A stretch of 10,302 nt of DNA from Lachnospiraceae bacterium. Lineage in GTDB: Bacteria; Bacillota_A; Clostridia; Lachnospirales; Lachnospiraceae. A program made the translations under genes and the position numbers. Shown one piece after another: positions 5,465 to 10,302 of the stretch. The stretch lies in the NCBI GenBank assembly GCA_017435025.1, contig JAFSFU010000141.1, forward strand, positions 1 to 10,302, in the 5' to 3' direction. Numbering within the stretch: the stretch's first letter is position 1; every line of letters starts with the position of its first letter. The notes below the pieces were generated by a model that was not told where the DNA came from, did no database searches, and was given only the letters and a program-made list of their open reading frames with translations.

Positions 5465-6424
5465 TTGAAAAAAGTGCTGTTAGGAAATACAGGAATTGAA
5501 GTGAGTATCGCCGGAATCGGTGTCCTTCCGATCGGTCCAAGCCAGCTGGCACTGCCTGTGGATGAAGGTGCAAAAATCATTCAGTACGCTTTCGACCACG
5601 ATATGAATTTCATCGATACAGCCCAATATTACCGAACTTATCCCTACATCCGAAAGGCATTAGAAAGCGGAGATTATAAAGATGTGATTGTTTGTTCCAA
5701 ATGTCTGGAACCGGATTATGAAAGTATGATGGACGCGATCCAAGAGGCGCGCGCAGAACTGAACCGTGATGTGATCGATATTTTCCTGATGCACGAGGTT
5801 CGTTCAGGACAGTTGGAAGAGCGCACCGGCGCATGGAATGCATTGAAAGATGCCAAAAAAGCCGGGCTTGTTCGTGCGATCGGACTCTCCACTCACCATG
5901 TCGATATCACAGAAATGGCCGCCGATATTCCGGAACTGGATGTGATATTTCCGCTGATCAACTATGCCGGCCTCGGAATCCGCTGCGGCGACCGGTTTGC
6001 CACCTGCGATGAAATGATGAAAGCGATTCAAAAATGTCATCAGGCTGGAAAGGGTATATTTGCCATGAAGGCATTTGGCGGCGGCAGTCTCACTGCTAAT
6101 TATCAGACCGCACTCAACTATGTATTTTCCCAACCGGAGATTTCCTCCGTCATGATTGGCTTTGGAAAAACATCCGAAGTGGACGACCTCTTGCACTATC
6201 TGGATGGTACCATGGAACCAACTTATAATCCGGATATCTCCAAAAAGAAGGTCCATATCAATCACGAGGACTGCGAAGGCTGTGGTGCCTGCAAAGCCGC
6301 CTGTCCGGCAGGAGCCATCTATTACAATTCTGAAAACGGTCTGGCTGAAGTGGACCATGAAAAATGTCTGACCTGTGGTTACTGCAGTCCGGTATGCCCG
6401 GTGCGAGCTGTGATCATGTATTAA
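5465..6424 (+). CDS. Aldo/keto reductase with C-terminal 2x[4Fe-4S] ferredoxin domain
   Basis: The 319-residue product joins an aldo/keto reductase barrel (about 1-255) to a bacterial ferredoxin-like domain (about 262-319). The barrel shows the family's catalytic residues: Asp51 in FIDTAQYY, Tyr55 or 56, Lys79 in VIVCSKC and His110 in IFLMHEV. The ferredoxin part has two clusters: Cys270, 273, 276 and 280 (CEGCGACKAACP) and Cys301, 304, 307 and 311 (CLTCGYCSPVCP). Such fusions are common in anaerobic Clostridia and probably couple an NAD(P)H-linked oxidoreductase to ferredoxin-type electrons; the substrate is unknown. Start TTG 5465 is preferred because AGGAGG lies 8 nt upstream and the protein then begins with the typical KKVLLGNTGIEVS strand. 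ATG 5444 has no usable ribosome site. This is the only plus-strand gene here, and it is monocistronic. Confidence 0.9.
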   Translation: MKKVLLGNTGIEVSIAGIGVLPIGPSQLALPVDEGAKIIQYAFDHDMNFIDTAQYYRTYPYIRKALESGDYKDVIVCSKCLEPDYESMMDAIQEARAELNRDVIDIFLMHEVRSGQLEERTGAWNALKDAKKAGLVRAIGLSTHHVDITEMAADIPELDVIFPLINYAGLGIRCGDRFATCDEMMKAIQKCHQAGKGIFAMKAFGGGSLTANYQTALNYVFSQPEISSVMIGFGKTSEVDDLLHYLDGTMEPTYNPDISKKKVHINHEDCEGCGACKAACPAGAIYYNSENGLAEVDHEKCLTCGYCSPVCPVRAVIMY

Positions 6425-6430
6425 AACATA

Positions 6431-6486
6431 AAAACTTCCGCAGACGATGTCTGTTCGACACATCTGCGGAAGTTTTCGTTTTTATT
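6431..6486. terminator. Strong bidirectional terminator
   Basis: A 14-bp perfect stem (AAAACTTCCGCAGA at 6431-6444 with TCTGCGGAAGTTTT at 6463-6476) has further TGTC/GACA pairing in the loop. It is followed by a T-rich tract on the plus strand. It lies 6 nt after the reductase stop and just past the stop of the convergent acetyltransferase gene, so it can end both transcripts. Confidence 0.92.
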
Positions 6487-7030
6487 CCATTGCTTCATTT
6501 AAAAGTACGTAATGAATATGATCTTCCCAGACACCGTTGATCTTTAAATATTTTCTCGATGTCCCTTCGTTGACAAATCCACATTTTTCCACAACTGCCC
6601 TTGAAGCATGGTTTCTCGGTATTATATTTCCCTCAATTCGATGCAGGCGAAGCTCATCGAACGCAAATTCTACGATTCTTCTTGTTGCTTCTGTCATATA
6701 GCCGCGATTTACATGTTCTGCGTCCAACTGATATCCTAAAAAACAGGACTGAAAAACGCCTCGCACAAGATTGGTCAGTGCGATTGTTCCGATAACCTCC
6801 GACTCATTCTCCTTCCTGCAAATAAAAAAACGATAATCTGTCTGCTTTTCCCAGGCATTTTCCTGATCACAACACATCTTTTCCTGATATTCCGTCGTGT
6901 AAAACTCTTCCGAACGTATCGGTCCAAATTGCTGGAGGAAATCCCGGTTTCTATTATAATAGTCCGCTACCGCCCCTGCGGTCACCTCATGCGGTGATTT
7001 TAACAGCAGCCGCTCTGTTTCCACTATCAT
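6482..7030 (-). CDS. RimJ/RimL-like GNAT family N-acetyltransferase
   Basis: The 182-residue protein has the Gcn5-related acetyltransferase fold, transferring acetyl from acetyl-CoA to an amine. It starts with TERLLLK; the acetyl-CoA-binding strand and loop read FLGYQLDAEHVNRGYMTEA (97-115), and the C-terminal motif is RNHASRAVVEKCGF (139-152), both typical of the RimJ/RimL branch. Members acetylate ribosomal protein N-termini, antibiotics, amino acids or polyamines; the target here cannot be read from sequence. ATG 7030 lies 4 nt after the flavoprotein stop codon with AGAGG-type sites just upstream, so it is the last gene of the operon and translationally linked to it. Confidence 0.88.
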   Translation of the reverse strand: MIVETERLLLKSPHEVTAGAVADYYNRNRDFLQQFGPIRSEEFYTTEYQEKMCCDQENAWEKQTDYRFFICRKENESEVIGTIALTNLVRGVFQSCFLGYQLDAEHVNRGYMTEATRRIVEFAFDELRLHRIEGNIIPRNHASRAVVEKCGFVNEGTSRKYLKINGVWEDHIHYVLLNEAME

Positions 7031-7034
7031 GCCT

Positions 7035-7679
7035 CTATCCTCTTACCATTTCTGCACCCAGTTCGAATGCGTTTAATTTCTCGTTCTGGAAGACTGTTCC
7101 GTGGCGTTTCTTCTTCTCCTCCGGATCAAACATCGTCCAGTTGTATTTGCTGTAATCAGAAACCTGCAGAGTATTGGCACTGATCAAAGTCTTTGTCGGC
7201 CCCACAAATACTTCGAAATTATTTTTATAACCTTCGATCATCTGTGTATATCCAATCTGATCATAGAATTCCTCTTTCGCATTGCTGGTCATGATAAACA
7301 GAACCGGAATCTTGCGCTCGTTATAACTTCTTCTCTCTACCTGATAGGTAATCGATTGAAAAACCAGTCTCTCGTACAAGGCGCGGAATCCTGCAGTCAC
7401 GTTTCCAAGATAATTCGGCGAACCAATAATCAATCCATCTGCCTCACGGATTGCATCCAACACCGGTTTCAATCCATCTCTGCAAATACAGACACCTTCA
7501 TTGGGAGCTGTTTTACATCCAAAACAGGAAACGCAGCCCTGGTATTTTTCTAATTTATAAAGATCAAAATAAACGATTTCTGCCCCCTGCGCCTCGGCTC
7601 CCTTCGCAGCTTCACGCACCAGTGCAGCAGTATTCCATGTTGTTCGCGGACTGGTATTGACTGCTACAATTTTTTTCAT
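7035..7679 (-). CDS. Flavodoxin-family NAD(P)H-dependent FMN reductase with Cys cluster
   Basis: The 214-residue cytoplasmic flavoprotein has a flavodoxin-like fold: the first strand and phosphate loop MKKIVAVNTSPRTTWNTAAL, and the isoalloxazine loop IIGSPNYLGNVTAGFRALYE (about 85-103). Between them is CVSCFGCKTAPNEGVCIC (Cys49, 52, 55, 64, 66), a spacing like that of iron-sulfur flavoproteins, so an Fe-S cluster is possible but not proven. The remainder fits the NADPH-dependent FMN reductase family (PF03358). The function is redox chemistry with an unknown electron acceptor. AAAAGGAG lies upstream of ATG 7679. It is the third gene of the four-gene operon, 40 nt after the cyclase-family gene. 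Confidence 0.85.
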   Translation of the reverse strand: MKKIVAVNTSPRTTWNTAALVREAAKGAEAQGAEIVYFDLYKLEKYQGCVSCFGCKTAPNEGVCICRDGLKPVLDAIREADGLIIGSPNYLGNVTAGFRALYERLVFQSITYQVERRSYNERKIPVLFIMTSNAKEEFYDQIGYTQMIEGYKNNFEVFVGPTKTLISANTLQVSDYSKYNWTMFDPEEKKKRHGTVFQNEKLNAFELGAEMVRG

Positions 7680-7719
7680 GCACTTTTTCTCCTTTTATTC
7701 TAAAACCACAAGCCTTCTC

Positions 7720-8316
7720 TTACTTCCATTCCATCAATATCGCTCGACAAGGCGCTCCATCGGCTCCACCCAGATTCAGCGGCGCCGCGTTGAGCAGATA
7801 CACTCCTTCTGTGACACTTTCCAAGCGGATTCCTTCTAATAAAATCACTCCTGCTCCTAAAAGCACCTGATGCACTTCCATCGGTGCATCTTCCGGTCCA
7901 ACAGTCTGAGATTCATTCCCAATAAGAAGCAGTTTTGCATCCGCAAAAACTTTTGCTGCATCCGCAGAGACCTCCGCATCACCTTTGATCAAAATTCTTT
8001 CAGCGGCACACACATCCGCCTTCGCAGCTTTCTCTAAAATCGTTTCTGCATCCTTCCCGGTTACAACTCCATGATGCTCTGCCACATAAGCCAAACCGAC
8101 AAATGCTTCCAAGTCAACCTCGTCAATGGTCTTTCCATCCCGAATAAAATGAAACGGAGCATCCACGTGGGTACCATTGTGAGCACACATACGAAAAGAT
8201 GTCAGGTTACATACTTCTCCATCTTCAATCGAACTCAATCTTTCATACTCCGGCACCGGATCACCGGGATAAACCTGGCAGCTGAAAATCTCCTGAGAAA
8301 TATCATAAATCTTCAT
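7720..8316 (-). CDS. Cyclase / kynurenine-formamidase-family metal hydrolase
   Basis: The 198-residue protein belongs to the cyclase family (PF04199), which includes kynurenine formamidase KynB and isatin hydrolases, all metal-dependent amidases or ring-openers. The diagnostic metal motif HNGTHVDAPFHF is complete (His46, His50, Asp52, His56), followed by the usual DLEAFVG segment and a late HQVLLGAGVILLEGI. The N-terminal YDISQEI is also standard. Two start codons, ATG 8322 and ATG 8316, are only 6 nt apart. AGAGGG abuts the first but is well spaced from the second, so 8316 is preferred. It begins about 10 nt after the upstream gene's stop and is in the same operon. No tryptophan-degradation partners are visible, so a kynurenine role is not supported. 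Confidence 0.86.
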   Translation of the reverse strand: MKIYDISQEIFSCQVYPGDPVPEYERLSSIEDGEVCNLTSFRMCAHNGTHVDAPFHFIRDGKTIDEVDLEAFVGLAYVAEHHGVVTGKDAETILEKAAKADVCAAERILIKGDAEVSADAAKVFADAKLLLIGNESQTVGPEDAPMEVHQVLLGAGVILLEGIRLESVTEGVYLLNAAPLNLGGADGAPCRAILMEWK

Positions 8317-8326
8317 ACCCATCCCT

Positions 8327-8899
8327 CTATTCCAATGGCATACAGATTACTCGGTCAATTTTGGTTTTTAAAATTTTGCTGGAAACCTCCGGACGCAGTA
8401 CCATCGCCGTATCAGCACCTCTGGATGTTCCTCCTACCGCAACAACCGGTTCGCCGCCAACGATATAACCCGCATCCGCAGCCATTGCACAGATCTCAAC
8501 GCATACCTTTGTACCCTGACCAAACATACGGAGTGTGTGAGCAATAATCTCCACAGGATAAACACCTTTAAATGTATTGGATAAAGAACGCTCTGCTCCG
8601 CTGAGAACGTGAGCTGCCGTGCAGATATTGAAACCTTTTTCGATCAAATAACGGCGAAGCTCCGACGGCATAGGATTGGTGCCCGGTTCCACCTGCCCAT
8701 AAGCATGGGTTACCGCTGTAATCGTAATCCCTTCATGATCGATCGAATCCGCCATCATCTTTGCAGTATTTCCATCGGTTGTTGCTAAAACAATATTCGT
8801 AATATTCAATTGTTTCGCAGCCTCCACTGCAAGTTTCAGTGTATTTTCCGTATTTTCACGCCCCGGTGTTTCAAAGTATACAATCTTATCCTGAATCAT
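8327..8899 (-). CDS. Stand-alone pyruvate kinase C-terminal-like (alpha/beta) domain protein
   Basis: The 190-residue product resembles the pyruvate kinase alpha/beta C-terminal domain (PF02887) without any kinase barrel. It reads YFETPGRENTENTLKLAVEA at the N-terminus, then VLATTDGNTAKMMAD, VTHAYGQVEPG and a conserved-looking VGGTSRGADTAMVLRP near the C-terminus. In true pyruvate kinases this domain binds allosteric effectors; free-standing copies are of unknown function and may bind a small phosphorylated ligand. Start ATG 8899 is chosen because GGAGGTG (8908-8914) is 8 nt away; GTG 8905 would be too close. It is the first gene of the four-gene operon, with a promoter at 8942. Confidence 0.82.
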   Translation of the reverse strand: MIQDKIVYFETPGRENTENTLKLAVEAAKQLNITNIVLATTDGNTAKMMADSIDHEGITITAVTHAYGQVEPGTNPMPSELRRYLIEKGFNICTAAHVLSGAERSLSNTFKGVYPVEIIAHTLRMFGQGTKVCVEICAMAADAGYIVGGEPVVAVGGTSRGADTAMVLRPEVSSKILKTKIDRVICMPLE

Positions 8900-8941
8900 A
8901 GTCACAGCACCTCCACAACTTCTTACTTTTCACATAAACCA

Positions 8942-8970
8942 ATTATAGCATTTTACCGAAAAAAAGGGAA
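8942..8970 (-). promoter_or_regulatory. Extended -10 promoter of the four-gene operon
   Basis: On the minus strand TGCTATAAT (TATAAT at 8942-8947) is identical to the add extended -10. The -35 position (TTCCCT at 8965-8970) is poor and lies inside the upstream gene's terminator hairpin, so the two elements are interleaved. Confidence 0.65.
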
Positions 8971-8990
8971 TTGCCATAACGCAATTCCCT
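8959..8990 (-). terminator. Rho-independent terminator of the XRE regulator gene
   Basis: Perfect 10-bp arms AGGGAATTGC (8965-8974) and GCAATTCCCT (8981-8990) with a 6-nt loop are followed on the minus strand by seven T. It lies about 30 nt past the regulator stop codon. Confidence 0.93.
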
Positions 8991-9019
8991 CAATGTCCCT
9001 GTCTAACCCAATCAACTTC

Positions 9020-9784
9020 CTATCGTTTTTTGTAAACCACCAATTCCGGATCAGCACCGTTTTCTTTATAAGTGCAAACAAGCAAAAAGTCCATATTCGC
9101 GACAACACCAAAGCATCTCTCTCCGCCAAACTCACATTCTAACTGGTTTCCAAGATAGGTGGTCTCATCGTCCAAAAATTTGACCATTTTTCCGTTCGGC
9201 AATCGATACTCGAGATTGACAAATCTGCCAACAAGTGCATTGAGACTTTCAACTTTTGGCATCCCTTCAATACCCAGCTCATTCAATTCATCCATGATTT
9301 TTTTCTTGAATTCATCGAACTTTTCTTTCCCTGCAAGATCCGTATACCGTTTCCAGTAGTTTAATTTCGGCAGCATGTCTTTCATATATGTCCGAACCTG
9401 CTCTGATGAAAAGGTTTCATTTGCCATATGTACAGCACAGTAATCAATCAGGTCATCCATATTGTTATATGTATATTCACCATCTGCATAGCACCACTTA
9501 CAATATTCTTCGTTAAATACGCCGTCCGTCTCTTTGCTGATGATAGAGTCCTCAAGAGGCATACCACAGCACTGACAGATTAATTGTCTCGGAGACCCAA
9601 GCAGCGTGTTGATTGAAACATCAAAAACTTTTGACAACAATTTCAATGTTTCCGTATTGGGTATTGTGTCTCCATTTTCCCAGCGCGATACTGCCTGACG
9701 GGTAACATGTACTTTCTCTGCCAATTCCTCCTGTGAAAACCCCGCCTTATTTCTCAATTCCTGTATTACATTCTTTGTTTCCAT
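9020..9784 (-). CDS. XRE-family transcriptional regulator with zinc-ribbon domain
   Basis: The 254-residue protein has an XRE/HTH_3 domain at residues 1-60, with the helix-turn-helix FSQEELAEKVHVTRQAVSRW, so it should bind DNA as a repressor or activator. Residues about 68-120 are a putative zinc ribbon (PF12674 type): ICQCCGMPL (Cys70, 72, 73), EEYCKWCYADG (Cys95, 98) and DYCAVHM (Cys116, His119). A region of helices up to about 170 and a beta-rich end (VNLEYRLPNG, FVVYKKR-like end) complete it. This HTH plus zinc-ribbon architecture is frequent in Firmicutes; the signal is not known. The start is ATG 9784, since GGAGGTGAG sits 6 nt upstream; upstream codons to 9838 lie in the promoter. It is monocistronic and might control its neighbours or an unlinked target. 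Confidence 0.88.
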   Translation of the reverse strand: METKNVIQELRNKAGFSQEELAEKVHVTRQAVSRWENGDTIPNTETLKLLSKVFDVSINTLLGSPRQLICQCCGMPLEDSIISKETDGVFNEEYCKWCYADGEYTYNNMDDLIDYCAVHMANETFSSEQVRTYMKDMLPKLNYWKRYTDLAGKEKFDEFKKKIMDELNELGIEGMPKVESLNALVGRFVNLEYRLPNGKMVKFLDDETTYLGNQLECEFGGERCFGVVANMDFLLVCTYKENGADPELVVYKKR

Positions 9785-9805
9785 GAACTGCTCACCTCCA
9801 TAAAC

Positions 9806-9814
9806 AGTATACCA
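9806..9814 (-). promoter_or_regulatory. Extended -10 promoter of the XRE regulator
   Basis: On the minus strand TGGTATACT (TATACT at 9806-9811) forms an extended -10 about 21 nt before the start codon, giving a very short leader. No convincing -35 is visible. Confidence 0.5.
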
Positions 9815-9903
9815 GAAATATGGGGAACGGGAAAGCAACCTGTTGTTGCGGATTGTTTAGATATGATTGATCAGGAAAGCGTGGACAAAGATTAAGTTAT
9901 AAC

Positions 9904-9937
9904 AAAAATCCGCTGGAATACACCCCAGCGGATTTTT
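9904..9937. terminator. Bidirectional terminator after the TraX-like gene
   Basis: Perfect 13-bp arms AAAAATCCGCTGG (9904-9916) and CCAGCGGATTTTT (9925-9937) with an 8-nt loop give a T-run on either strand. It lies 16 nt past the TraX-like stop codon and must serve that minus-strand gene. The flanking 65 nt (9839-9903) hold no supportable gene. Confidence 0.92.
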
Positions 9938-9953
9938 ACGATGGCTCAGCCCA

Positions 9954-10302
9954 TTATAATAATTTAATCACACCCAAGATCAACAGATGAAGGGGATAAA
10001 ACACATAGTAAACCATTTGAAGCTGTTTACTGTGATACCCCTGATTTCCTCGATACAGCCAGATTGGAATCAACGCTAAGAGTGCAAAACTCTGGCGTAA
10101 CAGGAAATAGGTTTGTCTAAACATATGCAGTTCATAGGAAAAACCGCCCAGCATCTCTGTATTGATATACCACAAACAGATTGTCTGTCCTAAATAACTC
10201 CACCACTTCCTCTGCCGGAAGAAATAAAACACAAGGACCGTCATAATGCCTGCGTGGTAAAAGTCGACCATCGTCACAAGCCCAATGATATAGCCTAACA
10301 GC
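9954..10302 (-). CDS. TraX-family integral membrane protein (partial, 5' end beyond right edge)
   Basis: The frame is open to the right edge, so only the C-terminal 115 or so residues are seen. They contain several hydrophobic segments: IIGLVTMVDFYHAGIMTVLV, an AxLIPIWLY-type stretch and a final hydrophobic helix. The ending, in which a short basic-aromatic YHSKQLQMVYY leads into FYPLHLLILGVIKLL, is characteristic of TraX proteins (PF05857), whose founding member acetylates F-pilin. In Clostridia chromosomal homologues act as membrane acyltransferase-like proteins of unknown substrate. The stop codon is at 9954, followed directly by the terminator. No conjugation genes are in view, so a pilin role should not be assumed. 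Confidence 0.82.
   Translation of the reverse strand, partial: LLGYIIGLVTMVDFYHAGIMTVLVFYFFRQRKWWSYLGQTICLWYINTEMLGGFSYELHMFRQTYFLLRQSFALLALIPIWLYRGNQGYHSKQLQMVYYVFYPLHLLILGVIKLL

Noticed and set aside
9785..9838. Upstream in-frame start extending the XRE regulator to 9838
   Set aside because: The extension would cover the extended -10 and the strong GGAGGTGAG site that belongs to ATG 9784.
9839..9903. Plus-strand gene remnant ending ...DMIDQESVDKD before the terminator at 9904
   Set aside because: A short frame ends in a stop 8 nt before the hairpin and could be the relic of a lost gene, but it is under 30 residues, matches nothing I recognise, and the terminator is explained by the TraX-like gene.
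10021..10060. ACCCC-containing stretch in the TraX-like gene as a further sigma-I promoter
   Set aside because: It lies within coding sequence on the plus strand, lacks the CGTATTCT box at 18 nt, and leads to no gene.

Overview
The window reads as a chromosomal stretch of a low-to-moderate GC Gram-positive anaerobe of the Clostridia, most likely a gut Lachnospiraceae. This is inferred from strong AGGAGG-type ribosome binding sites, several TTG/ATG start choices, extended -10 promoters (TGn-TATAAT), a sigma-I/RsgI pair, a choline-binding-repeat protein, a ferredoxin-fused aldo/keto reductase and a TraX-like protein. There are no tRNA, rRNA, IS or CRISPR signatures. All genes but one (the aldo/keto reductase) lie on the minus strand.

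Right to left on the minus strand, the most distinctive block is 1-3351: sigI (2570-3298), a TTGA-overlapping rsgI-type anti-sigma gene (1458-2573), a lipoprotein with an RsgI-like ectodomain but no cytoplasmic anti-sigma domain (537-1358), and an overlapping VTC-type polyphosphate polymerase-domain gene that runs off the left edge (1-547). Two near-identical promoters (GACCCCG - 18 nt - CGTATTCT) precede sigI and the lipoprotein gene and look like sigma-I promoters. This predicts an autoregulated sigma-I circuit with the lipoprotein and VTC gene as targets. Both RsgI-domain proteins end in long acidic, tyrosine-rich tandem repeats built on an S/T-D-Y-D/E-D/E core, and their last six residues are alike. 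This combination is the best candidate here for an undescribed surface-sensing or surface-modifying system.

Region 3467-5354 holds an adenosine deaminase gene followed 29 nt later by a secreted choline-binding-repeat protein and a clear rho-independent terminator. A compact divergent promoter (about 5404-5436) separates add from the plus-strand aldo/keto reductase (5465-6424), which ends at a strong bidirectional terminator.

Region 6482-8950 is a tight four-gene minus-strand operon: a stand-alone pyruvate-kinase C-terminal-like domain protein, a cyclase/kynurenine-formamidase-family metal hydrolase, a flavodoxin-family FMN reductase and a RimJ-like GNAT acetyltransferase. Their joint substrate is not evident. 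Upstream lie a monocistronic XRE regulator with a zinc-ribbon domain (9020-9784) and, at the right edge, the C-terminal part of a TraX-family membrane protein (9954-10302), each followed by its own terminator.
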